From: Fimenecus sp052273845
GTDB taxonomy: Bacteria > Bacillota > Clostridia > Oscillospirales > Acutalibacteraceae
DNA: 21,993 bases
NCBI GenBank assembly: GCA_052273845.1
Contig: DAVZHM010000025.1
Coordinates: 1-21,993 of the forward strand
Direction of reading: 5' to 3'
The position numbers and the translations under genes are program-made. Under the pieces are notes generated by a model. It was not told the DNA's origin. It saw only the letters and a list, made by a program, of their open reading frames with translations, and ran no database searches. Positions within the stretch are counted from its first letter, which is position 1. The number at the start of each line of letters is the position of its first letter. Shown here piece by piece: positions 8,223-14,673 of the stretch.

Positions 8223-8415
8223 TGCAAAACCGCGCGTCCGACGAAAAAACGAGGCAAAAAACAGCACAAAATAAAACCGTATTTCAGACGAAATTGTCGA
8301 TGACAAAGAAATGTTTCTATATGCGTGTAATCCATACTGTCACCGCGCGGAATTTATAGTTATTGACAAAAAAACTACACTTATACCGTTTTTTTTGATA
8401 ATTATACCCATTTTC
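8223..8415. other. Intergenic region between divergent operons, no gene seen
   Basis: The gap between the ligase (8102) and the first small exported gene (8546) is 443 bases. It holds the leftward promoter (8194-8222), the rightward promoter (8416-8445) and the leader of each operon. The middle part, 8223-8415, is AT-rich toward the right, with an isolated TTGACA at 8363-8368 and long A and T runs. I found no convincing open reading frame with a ribosome site, no clear hairpin terminator and no recognisable RNA family there. Confidence 0.6.
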
Positions 8416-8445
8416 TTGACAAAGATCGCCTCCCTCCCTTATACT
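8416..8445 (+). promoter_or_regulatory. Sigma-A promoter of the small exported-protein trio
   Basis: TTGACA (8416-8421) and TATACT (8440-8445) with an 18 bp spacer face rightward. The predicted start, near 8452, gives a leader of about 95 bases before the ATG at 8546. That leader contains a second ribosome-site-like GGGAGGTG ahead of a four-codon ORF. Confidence 0.8.
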
Positions 8446-8472
8446 GAAATTAAAAAGCGGGAGGTGTATCCG

Positions 8473-8487
8473 ATGGGTTGTAATTAA
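8473..8487 (+). other. Possible four-codon leader ORF (Met-Gly-Cys-Asn)
   Basis: A GGGAGG sequence (8459-8464) lies eight bases upstream of an ATG that opens only four codons before TAA. It lies in the 5' leader of the exported trio, 58 bases before the first real gene. It could be a leader peptide, the remnant of a lost gene, or chance. No terminator/antiterminator structure was recognised next to it. Confidence 0.25.
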
Positions 8488-8545
8488 AGTGTTTCTGCGG
8501 GTATTAAGAATATGAACGGCATAAAGAATGTGAAAGGAGTTATTT

Positions 8546-8791
8546 ATGAGAACCCGAATTTTTAAAAGTCTTATTTCATTTTTTCTCACCACCGTTTTTA
8601 TCACAGGCGGCCTCCCTCTGACAGCATTTGCGATTGACCGCAACGAAATGCATACTTTTGCCGACGAAAACGGCGAAACAATCGAATATTATATTGATGA
8701 GTCCGGAAATCCGTACCGCATGCAAAACAATGAAAAAATCTATTTAATGTTACCTATAAACTCTAATAGGGCAACCGGAGGTTTCATATGA
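8546..8791 (+). CDS. Small secreted protein of unknown function
   Basis: An 81-residue protein that I do not recognise. It has a classic signal peptide: Arg/Lys-rich MRTRIFKS, a hydrophobic core to about residue 24 and a likely signal-peptidase I site after AFA (residue 29), leaving a mature peptide of about 52 residues. The mature part is acidic and polar (DENGETIEYYIDESGNPYR) without cysteines. AAAGGAG precedes the ATG by about seven bases. It is the first gene of a three-gene unit: its TGA overlaps the next ATG (ATGA), so translation is coupled. The mature peptide looks like one or two short beta hairpins, an impression rather than a prediction. It could be a subunit, substrate or signal for the two membrane-anchored partners. 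Confidence 0.75.
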   Translation: MRTRIFKSLISFFLTTVFITGGLPLTAFAIDRNEMHTFADENGETIEYYIDESGNPYRMQNNEKIYLMLPINSNRATGGFI

Positions 8792-9216
8792 AAACGAAAA
8801 AAATTCTTTTTGCAATCGGTTTCTCTGTCATTCAAATTGTATTGCTGCTGTTTTGGGTCATCGTTCTGATTGAAACAATATGTCCCGTTTATAAATGGCC
8901 CGCCGCCTTGGGGCTGGTTCCGCAAAACATCACCGTCTGTGCGCCCGAACGGGTGGAATCTTTCTTGACCACCTCCTCTGAAAAATGCAACAATCAAAAA
9001 TTCACATATGCAAACAGCCTGATTTCATCGTGCTTCGTAACGGAATACAACCTCTCCGCGCCCCCGCAGCACAGGGTCTTACAAAATTCGCGGAACACCT
9101 TTGTCTACGAATTATATTCCGACGAGCAACCGCATATTTGGCGTGTTTCGGTTTATTTCGGCGCGGAAAATTCATTTGATATTTTTGTGGATGAAACGGC
9201 AGGTGGCACAGAATGA
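8788..9216 (+). CDS. Membrane-anchored protein of unknown function
   Basis: A 142-residue protein without a family I recognise. A short basic start (MKTKK) leads into one long hydrophobic segment at about residues 6-30, followed by an extracellular part of about 110 residues. With no clear cleavage site it is probably anchored by its N-terminus. The outer domain has three cysteines (residues about 51, 67 and 82) and ends in alternating hydrophobic segments (WRVSVYFG, SFDIFVDE) that look like beta strands. GGAGG lies six bases before the ATG. The start overlaps the preceding stop by four bases and the end overlaps the next start by four bases, so the trio is made together. Confidence 0.72.
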   Translation: MKTKKILFAIGFSVIQIVLLLFWVIVLIETICPVYKWPAALGLVPQNITVCAPERVESFLTTSSEKCNNQKFTYANSLISSCFVTEYNLSAPPQHRVLQNSRNTFVYELYSDEQPHIWRVSVYFGAENSFDIFVDETAGGTE

Positions 9217-9695
9217 AAAAAAACATCCTTATCTTGAGTATCTTTTTCGCGATACAAATTCTTTGCTTGCTTTGTATTGCGCTGCCAAAGGACGAACCGG
9301 TTGTATGGGCGCAAAACGATTACGGTGAATATGAAATCAGCGCCTGCGTCTACGGAGAAGACGTCCTGCAAAAAATTCAACAAACCGTTTCGGATTATAA
9401 AACTGCACAGAGCGAAAAATATTTAACCGACAGCGAAAGGCAAATGGTATTGGTAGACCGGTCCAGAGTGCTTTGCAACGCAAACGGTATAACCGTGGTA
9501 GAATATCAAACACAGCGGCGCACCTACACTTCGTTAGCAGACGGTGTTTTCACGGGAAATGAACTGTTGGAAACCGCACAGCTTTGGATTACCGAAACCT
9601 CGAACGGCGCTTCGGTCGAAATAAGACCCGCCGATTGCGGGGCTGCCGTCTTCACCAATGAAAGAATAATCCGTGCGCAAAGAAACGCGATGTGA
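9213..9695 (+). CDS. Exported or membrane-anchored protein of unknown function
   Basis: A 160-residue protein that I do not recognise. MKKN is followed by a hydrophobic segment at about 4-24 and then PKDEPVVWAQN, where cleavage after VWA is possible; otherwise it stays anchored. There is no lipobox. The outer part has a charged, probably helical middle (GEDVLQKIQQTVSDYKTAQ) and a strand-rich end (QLWITETSNGASVEIRP). It shares with the preceding protein a basic start, one hydrophobic segment, an outer domain of similar size and a Trp-containing strand near the end, so the two may be distant paralogues; this is weak. The ATG overlaps the previous stop (ATGA). The unit ends at the terminator at 9752-9791. 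Confidence 0.72.
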   Translation: MKKNILILSIFFAIQILCLLCIALPKDEPVVWAQNDYGEYEISACVYGEDVLQKIQQTVSDYKTAQSEKYLTDSERQMVLVDRSRVLCNANGITVVEYQTQRRTYTSLADGVFTGNELLETAQLWITETSNGASVEIRPADCGAAVFTNERIIRAQRNAM

Positions 9696-9751
9696 GGCGC
9701 AATCGGGCACGGTATGCGCTATGCGCGACGATATTCCGTCTTTTGACACAC

Positions 9752-9791
9752 AAAAAGGGAGCGTCTTCTTTTTGAAGGTGCTCCCTTTTTT
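9752..9791. terminator. Strong bidirectional intrinsic terminator
   Basis: An 11 bp perfect stem (9752-9762 with 9780-9790) continues into six more pairs, including two G-U on the plus strand, around a TTTTT loop. T-rich tracts lie on both sides of the hairpin. It sits between convergent genes, the exported trio and the EFR1 protein, and can serve both. Confidence 0.92.
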
Positions 9792-9810
9792 CTTTTGTAA
9801 CAAATCTTAT

Positions 9811-10578
9811 CTACTTATTAAGCGCCTGTTCGGCGGTGTAGCGCGTTTGCCCGCGAGATTTTTTCTTATACTCAATCGCTTCTTTCGGGCAACGGCAAAT
9901 ACACGCCATACAGTGCGTACAGCAGTCGCCCCAAACGGGCTCACCGTTTTGCAGTTTGATGTTTTGAAGCGGGCAGTTTTGCACGCATGCCCCACAACCG
10001 ACGCACGCCGATGTGACGGTAAATCCTTTTGCGGACACAAACAGTTTATAAAACGCCTTGTTCACAACGCCGCTGTACAATTTATCGACAGGACGAATTT
10101 TTTGCGCCGGAAAGTCTTTATTTTCAAGGATGCACGCGGCGGCTTTTTCTATATCGGGCATGGCTTTGTCGATGATGTTTTTCGCCTGAGGCAGCGTAGG
10201 CGCGCGGAACATCGCAATATAGTTTTCGGGCATCACAATGCTGTATACGCCGCGAAAATGCAATCCCTTTTGCGCGCAGAGCGCTTTTGCATACTGCCCC
10301 GCATTGCCGGTTTCACTGCCGCAGGTCATTACAAAATAGGCGTCGCGGTTTCCTGAAAAATCGTTTTCTTCCATCCATTTTTCCACCACGCGCGGCAAGC
10401 GCCACGCATAAGTCGGGGTGACGAACACAAACGGCGTTTCGGAAACATAACAGCCGCCGTTTTGTGCGCCGCTGCGCCGGATGAAATCATTCAAGGAAAT
10501 CGGCGTTTGTTCTAATGCTTTCCCCAAGGTTTCGGCAACCAATTTGCTGTTGCCCGTGCCGGAAAAATAAAAAATCAT
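9811..10578 (-). CDS. EFR1-family flavodoxin / two-cluster ferredoxin fusion
   Basis: A cytoplasmic electron-transfer protein of 255 residues. The N-terminal flavodoxin-like domain begins MIFYFSGTGNS, the FMN phosphate loop (7-11), followed by VTPTYAWRLP (53-62) and TCGSETGNAG (85-94). The C-terminal part carries two [4Fe-4S] motifs: Cys192, 195, 198 and 202, then Cys220, 223, 226 and 230. This arrangement is typical of the EFR1 family of anaerobic Firmicutes. The partner enzymes are unknown. The start at 10578 has AAGGAG seven bases upstream and begins exactly at the flavodoxin fold; a longer reading to 10656 adds a Cys/Arg-rich stretch with no such support. It follows the COG2509-type gene by 88 bases, so the two redox proteins may work or be regulated together. 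Confidence 0.92.
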   Translation of the reverse strand: MIFYFSGTGNSKLVAETLGKALEQTPISLNDFIRRSGAQNGGCYVSETPFVFVTPTYAWRLPRVVEKWMEENDFSGNRDAYFVMTCGSETGNAGQYAKALCAQKGLHFRGVYSIVMPENYIAMFRAPTLPQAKNIIDKAMPDIEKAAACILENKDFPAQKIRPVDKLYSGVVNKAFYKLFVSAKGFTVTSACVGCGACVQNCPLQNIKLQNGEPVWGDCCTHCMACICRCPKEAIEYKKKSRGQTRYTAEQALNK

Positions 10579-10666
10579 CGTGCAACTCCTTAAGATTCGT
10601 GCGCAAGGGGTGCGTACTGCACACCTTCGTTCCGAAAGTCTGCAAAAACAACGCATAAAAAGGAAC

Positions 10667-12064
10667 TTAAATAAATTCTCTGCCCATCAAAACGCCCATC
10701 ACGCTCGACATCATCAAGCCGTGTGTCCAGCCGCTTGAATCGCCCAGGCAATGCAACCCTTTGATGTTCGTATTGAACTTTTCGTCCATTTTCACGCGGT
10801 TGGAATAGAATTTGATTTCGGGGCCGTACAAAAGGGTTTCGCCGCTTGCAAAGCCCGGCACGACTTTATCGACCGCTTCGATAAACTTGATAATGTTCAT
10901 CAAAGTGCGGTACGGCATTGCCGCGGTGAGGTCGCCCGCAATCGCATCGGGAAGCGTCGGGCGGACGTTACTGCGTGCAAGTTCCTGCGGCCAAGTGCGT
11001 TTGCCCGCCAAAATATCGCCGTAACGCTGCACCAAAATGTGCCCGTCTGCCAACATATTGACGAGCTCGCCGACCTTTTTCGCATACGGAATCGGTTCAT
11101 CGAACGGCGCACGGAAATTGTGGCTGCACAAAATGGCGAGGTTGGTGTTGTCGCTCTTTGTATTCTTATAACTGTGGCCGTTGACCACCGCCAACGAGTT
11201 GTTATCGTAATTTTCCTGGCTGACAAAGCCGCCGGGATTTTGGCAGAAGGTACGCACCTTATTGGCGAACGGTTCGGGATAGCCAATGAGTTTGGACTCA
11301 TACAGCACTTTGTTGACTTCGTCCATAACCTCGTTGCGCACCTCAACGCGCACGCCGATGTCCACGGTGCCGGGCAAATGGTCGATGCCGTGCTTTTTGC
11401 ACATTTCTTCGAGCCAGTCTGCGCCCTTTCTGCCTGTGGCAATAACCACGGTGTCGGCATATTCGGTGCGTTCGTCCGTAGAACCGCAGGGACGCAAAAT
11501 CGCACCCTTTGCAGCGCCATCTTCCACAATCAAATCCACACATTCGGTTTTAAAGTGAATGGTCACGCCGTGTTCGAGCAAATAACTTTCGATTTTCCCG
11601 TACAGTTGCTGTGCCATTTCCGTGCCGAGGTGGCGAATCGGGCAATCTACGAGTTTCAAGCCTGCCTGAATGGCGCGCAGACGAATGCGCTTGACTTCCT
11701 CGGGGTGCTCTACGCCCTCAACGCGTGGGTCTGCGCCGAAATCCAAATAGATTTTGTCGGTATATTCAATCATTTTCTGCGCATAATCCGCACCGATTAA
11801 ATCGGGCAAATTTCCGCCGACTTCATAGCAAAGTGACAGTTTTCCGTCCGAAAACGCGCCTGCGCCCGAAAAACCGGTAGTGATATTGCAGTCGGGCTTG
11901 CAGTTGACACAATGCCCCGTTTGCGCTTTGGGGCAATGCCGTTTTTCCACAGGCAAGCCTTTTTCAACAATCGTAATTTTTTTCTGAGAGCCGTTTTTGA
12001 GCATCTCCAACGCGGTAAAAATGCCCGAAGGGCCCGCGCCGATAATCAAAACATCTTGTTTCAT
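10667..12064 (-). CDS. COG2509-type NAD(P)/FAD-dependent dehydrogenase
   Basis: A 465-residue flavoprotein with GAGPSG at 9-14, the acidic ribose-binding VEKG, and a cysteine cluster at Cys44, 52, 55 and 59 preceding the GFSGAGAFSDGKLSL block, which is characteristic of this uncharacterised dehydrogenase group. VVIATGRKGADW marks the second FAD/NAD segment, and GLHCLGDSSGWTHGLMMSS closes the FAD site near the C-terminus. The function is not established in this family; the cysteines might bind a metal or act in redox chemistry (inference). The start at 12064 has AAGGAAG seven bases upstream. A 12-codon extension to 12100 would run through the ribosome site and is rejected. The leader contains a terminator-like hairpin, suggesting attenuation, and the EFR1 gene follows. 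Confidence 0.9.
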   Translation of the reverse strand: MKQDVLIIGAGPSGIFTALEMLKNGSQKKITIVEKGLPVEKRHCPKAQTGHCVNCKPDCNITTGFSGAGAFSDGKLSLCYEVGGNLPDLIGADYAQKMIEYTDKIYLDFGADPRVEGVEHPEEVKRIRLRAIQAGLKLVDCPIRHLGTEMAQQLYGKIESYLLEHGVTIHFKTECVDLIVEDGAAKGAILRPCGSTDERTEYADTVVIATGRKGADWLEEMCKKHGIDHLPGTVDIGVRVEVRNEVMDEVNKVLYESKLIGYPEPFANKVRTFCQNPGGFVSQENYDNNSLAVVNGHSYKNTKSDNTNLAILCSHNFRAPFDEPIPYAKKVGELVNMLADGHILVQRYGDILAGKRTWPQELARSNVRPTLPDAIAGDLTAAMPYRTLMNIIKFIEAVDKVVPGFASGETLLYGPEIKFYSNRVKMDEKFNTNIKGLHCLGDSSGWTHGLMMSSVMGVLMGREFI

Positions 12065-12098
12065 TTGTGTTCTTCCTTTGCATTTCGGCGGTGCACGC

Positions 12099-12174
12099 AA
12101 AAAAGCCGCAAACGGAAAGCGTTTTCCGCAGGCGGCAGTTGTTTGGCGTACGAAGCCAAAAAATTTTTAACTGC
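12099..12174 (-). promoter_or_regulatory. Structured leader with terminator-like hairpin (candidate attenuator)
   Basis: Read on the minus strand from the predicted start near 12174, GCAGTT pairs with AACTGC (12169-12174 with 12135-12140), enclosing a second hairpin, TTTGGC/GCCAAA (155-160 with 142-147 in the 12100s). A GC-rich hairpin (12105-12136, two stems of 5 and 6 bp) then ends in six T residues (12099-12104), as in an intrinsic terminator. It lies upstream of the COG2509 gene's ribosome site. The outer stem and the terminator stem share two bases (12135-12136). I recognise no known riboswitch family. Confidence 0.5.
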
Positions 12175-12181
12175 AAACCAT

Positions 12182-12208
12182 ATTATCATTTTTCCGCAAA
12201 GTTGTCAA
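12182..12208 (-). promoter_or_regulatory. Candidate promoter of the COG2509-EFR1 operon
   Basis: A minus-strand TTGACA (12203-12208) is followed after 15 bp by GATAAT (12182-12187), or after 17 bp by TAATAT (12180-12185). The first -10 is better in sequence but tightly spaced. Either gives a start near 12173-12176 and a leader of about 110 bases carrying the attenuator-like hairpin. Confidence 0.55.
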
Positions 12209-12291
12209 CCGCCGCGTGAAACGCGGGGTAAATCGCACGCGTGGCGTGACCAAATCGTTGGTTTACTTTGTGCGAATTTTTTACACACCCT

Positions 12292-12427
12292 CTCGAACCC
12301 TAATTCGAGCGCATAGGGACGATTCACGAATCGCCCAAAAAAACAGGTGAAATCTACGGCGGGAGCAAGCCCACGCCCTGCGCATATTTTTCAATCCGCG
12401 CGTAGGGGAAGCACCCACCCCTACGCG
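12292..12427. repeat. Intergenic palindromic repeat-like DNA
   Basis: Between the COG2509 promoter and the kinase terminator lies gene-free DNA made of successive inverted repeats: CTCGAA/TTCGAG (12292-12309), GGGACGATTC/GAATCGCCC (12316-12336) and CGCGTAGGGG/CCCCTACGCG (12399-12408 with 12418-12427, 9-base loop). A further palindrome, CCGCGT/ACGCGG, lies just outside at 12212-12226. TAGGGACGATTC and GTAGGGG segments of this style recur between genes in several clostridial genomes, as far as I recall. Only one copy is in this window, so its repetitive nature is not shown here. Confidence 0.45.
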
Positions 12428-12444
12428 TGCAACACACAGTACAC

Positions 12445-12476
12445 AAAAATTCGGAGGTCACAATATGACCCCCGAA
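12445..12476 (-). terminator. Intrinsic terminator of the kinase operon
   Basis: On the minus strand, 13 bases after the kinase stop, an 11 bp stem with one mismatch (12466-12476 with 12450-12460) and a five-base loop is followed by a T run (12451-12445). It matches the expected end of the regulator-kinase transcript. Confidence 0.85.
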
Positions 12477-12488
12477 AATCAAATTCGA

Positions 12489-13940
12489 TTACCCTTTCTG
12501 CACATCGAACCAAAACGCCACGCCGTCGGGGTGATTTTCGACCCCGTACGCCATTTGATGTAATTTCTGAATTTCGCTGACGATGGAAAGTCCCAGTCCG
12601 AACCGTCCCTCTTTGCGCGAATGGGATTTGTCGGCGCGGTAAAAACTGTCCCAAATTTTGCCGATGTCCTCTTCCCCTATCGGCGCGCCCGTATTGAACA
12701 CCGTCACGCGCCAAACCGTTTCCCGTTCCTCGGCGGAAAGGGCAATGCGTTTTTCCCCCGCGGCGTGCGCACAGGCATTGGAAATATAATTGTTCAAAAC
12801 CATTTGGATTTTCACGCAGTCGCCAACACACATACAAGGCGCAGGCACCGTAGATTGAAATGCAATGCCCGCTTCGCTGAATTTCAGCGCATTGGCGCGC
12901 GCGTAATCGTCGGCAAGTGCGCAAAAATCAAATGGTTCGGGACGAATTTGCATACTGCCCGACTCATACTGTGACAATTCCAACAGTTGCAGCACCAAAT
13001 TGTTCATTTTTTCGGATTCGGACACAATGATATTACAGTATTCCTCTGCTTTTTCGCCGTTGCCGCCCGCATACAAAAGTTTCGCGCCCTCGGCATACCC
13101 TTGCACAATCGAAATCGGCGTTTTCAGCTCATGGGAAACATTGGAAATGAAGTCCTTGCGCATTTTGTCGATTCTCTGCTCGTGTTCAATGTCACTTTGC
13201 AGTTTGCGGTTTTTCTCGCTCAAATCCTCCAAAGTTTCCTCAAGGGAAGCGGACAGTTGATTGATACTGCCTGCAAGTTCGCCGATTTCATCGCGCGTTT
13301 TTGGGGTGCATTTGCGCGAAAAATCGGTTTCGGCAATGCCTTTGGTCACGTTGCGCATTTCAATTAGCGGCTTCGTAAATTTCTTAGAATAGAAATACAC
13401 GGCGAACAGCGCCCCCAAAAGCGCGGTGATACTCGTTAGCGTGGTCACGGTGATGGCGGCGTTCGCGTTATCGTCAATATTGCTTTTGCGGCTGTACATT
13501 TCCAACGTGCCGCCGAAAGACATCGGGCGCACATACACAATGTATTTTACATTCTGCCGTTCAAACAACTGCGTTTCAAAATAAGAGCCGTCCTCAAATT
13601 CGCGGCGGTCACTCATGGTCACCTTGCCGCCCGACGCCATAATCTGCTCTTTGCCGTGATACAACGGCTCGCCGTTTTGCGTATACAAGTCAATGCTCAA
13701 GCCGTTGCTTTTCTCCAAGGCGGCAAGTTTCATCGGCAAATCGGCGCTTTGGAGATTCATTTGGTCAATGGAATTGGCAATTTCGCGCATATTGCGGCGC
13801 GTATTGTATGTGTAAATCGCAGGCAAATACCAACGGTTTAACCCCAAAAGCACCAAAACGGCAAACAAAAAAATCGCACCGATTTGCAAAAACAGCCGCA
13901 CGCGAATGCTTACAAATCGTTTTTCTTTCGGATTATGCAT
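12489..13940 (-). CDS. Membrane sensor histidine kinase (two-component)
   Basis: A 483-residue sensor kinase. It has membrane segments at about 13-36 and 161-184, an extracellular sensor domain of about 125 residues between them, a HAMP linker (185-240), and a dimerisation/phosphoacceptor helix with His270 in SNVSHELKTP. The ATPase domain has its N box in MVLNNYISNAC (380-390), NTGAPI (416-421) and the GRFGLGLSI glycine loop (445-453). The extracellular domain resembles no family I recognise, so the signal is unknown. The ATG at 13940 has AGGAGAG five bases upstream and overlaps the regulator gene by eight bases, so the two are coupled. It ends before a terminator at 12445-12476. Confidence 0.95.
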   Translation of the reverse strand: MHNPKEKRFVSIRVRLFLQIGAIFLFAVLVLLGLNRWYLPAIYTYNTRRNMREIANSIDQMNLQSADLPMKLAALEKSNGLSIDLYTQNGEPLYHGKEQIMASGGKVTMSDRREFEDGSYFETQLFERQNVKYIVYVRPMSFGGTLEMYSRKSNIDDNANAAITVTTLTSITALLGALFAVYFYSKKFTKPLIEMRNVTKGIAETDFSRKCTPKTRDEIGELAGSINQLSASLEETLEDLSEKNRKLQSDIEHEQRIDKMRKDFISNVSHELKTPISIVQGYAEGAKLLYAGGNGEKAEEYCNIIVSESEKMNNLVLQLLELSQYESGSMQIRPEPFDFCALADDYARANALKFSEAGIAFQSTVPAPCMCVGDCVKIQMVLNNYISNACAHAAGEKRIALSAEERETVWRVTVFNTGAPIGEEDIGKIWDSFYRADKSHSRKEGRFGLGLSIVSEIQKLHQMAYGVENHPDGVAFWFDVQKG

Positions 13941-14616
13941 GGTCGCTCTCCTGTATTTTATAGCCGACGCCGTACACGGTTTTCAAATGCGCGTTGCCCC
14001 ACGCGCCGAGTTTTACACGCAAACGCGCAACGTGGGAGTCTACCGTGCGGGTATCGCCGAAATAATCAAAGCCCCAAACATCGTCAAGCAACTGCTCGCG
14101 GTTATACACCCGGCCGACATTGGAAAGCAGTTTTATCAAAATATTGTACTCTTTTAAGGTCAGCGATACTGCCGCACCGTCAATTTTGACCTCGTGGGCG
14201 TTTTTGTCCACCGTAAGACCCCAATAATCCGCCGCTTCGCTTTTTGCGGCGGGCATTTGGCGGCGCAAAAGCGCTTCGACGCGCTTGACCAGCACCACGG
14301 GACTGAACGGTTTTGTGACATATTCGTCCGCGCCCGCTTCAAACCCCGTCAGCTGGTCGAACTCCTGCCCGCGCGCCGACAAAAGGATAATCGGCACATC
14401 GGATTTTTTGCGAATTTCCCGCGTGACCTCCCAACCGTCGAGCTCGGGCATCATAATGTCCAAAATCAACAAATCCGTGTCGCTGTTTCTGCGAAACAGT
14501 TCGAGCGCGGCGGCGCCGTCGGCGGCTTCCAAGGTGTGATGCCCCGCGTTTTCCAGAAAGTCACATACCAACTGCCGAATGAGTTGTTCATCATCGGCGA
14601 CGATAATTTTTGCCAT
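13933..14616 (-). CDS. OmpR/PhoB-family response regulator
   Basis: A 227-residue transcription regulator. The receiver domain has Asp8 and Asp9, phosphoacceptor Asp53 in LILDIMMPELDGW, Ser80 and Lys102 in TKPF. A winged-helix DNA-binding domain (about 130-225) has LTLKEYNIL and the recognition region TRTVDSHVARLRVKL, ending VYGVGYKI. It is the partner of the kinase encoded by the overlapping downstream gene. Targets are unknown; no repeated operator near other genes was identified. The start at 14616 begins directly at the receiver fold. The ribosome site AAAAGGACGG (14625-14634) is somewhat distant and lies in one arm of a 12 bp inverted repeat. An in-frame GTG at 14625 sits too close to that site. 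Confidence 0.95.
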   Translation of the reverse strand: MAKIIVADDEQLIRQLVCDFLENAGHHTLEAADGAAALELFRRNSDTDLLILDIMMPELDGWEVTREIRKKSDVPIILLSARGQEFDQLTGFEAGADEYVTKPFSPVVLVKRVEALLRRQMPAAKSEAADYWGLTVDKNAHEVKIDGAAVSLTLKEYNILIKLLSNVGRVYNREQLLDDVWGFDYFGDTRTVDSHVARLRVKLGAWGNAHLKTVYGVGYKIQESDHA

Positions 14617-14618
14617 AC

Positions 14619-14661
14619 AAAACACCGTCCTTTTCTGCCATTTTAGCACAAAAGGACGGTG
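14619..14661 (-). terminator. Hairpin between queT and the response regulator; terminator that also masks a ribosome site
   Basis: A perfect 12 bp inverted repeat, CACCGTCCTTTT (14623-14634 on the plus strand) and AAAAGGACGGTG (14650-14661), with a 15-base loop, lies 12 bases after the queT stop. On the minus strand it is followed by TTTT (14619-14622). The downstream arm contains the regulator's ribosome site, so read-through RNA would have it paired. Confidence 0.7.
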
Positions 14662-14669
14662 CGTTTCAA
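14640..14669 (-). promoter_or_regulatory. Promoter of the response regulator-kinase operon
   Basis: Minus-strand TTGAAA (14664-14669) and TAAAAT (14640-14645) are separated by 18 bp, each 5/6 to consensus. The -10 lies in the loop of the inverted repeat, and the predicted start near 14633 gives a leader of only about 17 bases. RNA from this promoter lacks the upstream arm, which frees the ribosome site. Confidence 0.65.
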
Positions 14670-14673
14670 CCGA

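Noticed and set aside
8363..8387. A second TTGACA with TATACC as a rightward promoter
   Set aside because: The spacer is only 13 bp, and the next possible -10 is 28 bp away, both outside the workable range; the promoter at 8416-8445 is far better.
8317..8643. A 108-codon minus-strand frame across the trio's promoter and first gene
   Set aside because: It runs antisense through a promoter, a leader and a signal-peptide coding region and has no plausible ribosome site.
10579..10656. An N-terminal Cys-rich extension of the EFR1 protein
   Set aside because: The internal ATG at 10578 has an ideal AAGGAG site and starts exactly at the flavodoxin phosphate loop; the extension has no ribosome site.
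10579..10666. A hairpin between the COG2509 and EFR1 genes (GGTGTGC/GCACCCC) as a terminator
   Set aside because: The stem has a mismatch and no T run follows, so it is not convincing as a terminator or processing site.
10751..11800. A 349-codon open frame on the plus strand opposite the COG2509 gene
   Set aside because: It lies wholly antisense to a well-supported flavoenzyme, has no ribosome site and its translation resembles no protein; long antisense frames are common in genes with this codon bias.
12292..12430. A CRISPR-like array in the palindromic intergenic DNA
   Set aside because: The palindromes differ from each other and there are no equal repeats with regular spacers.
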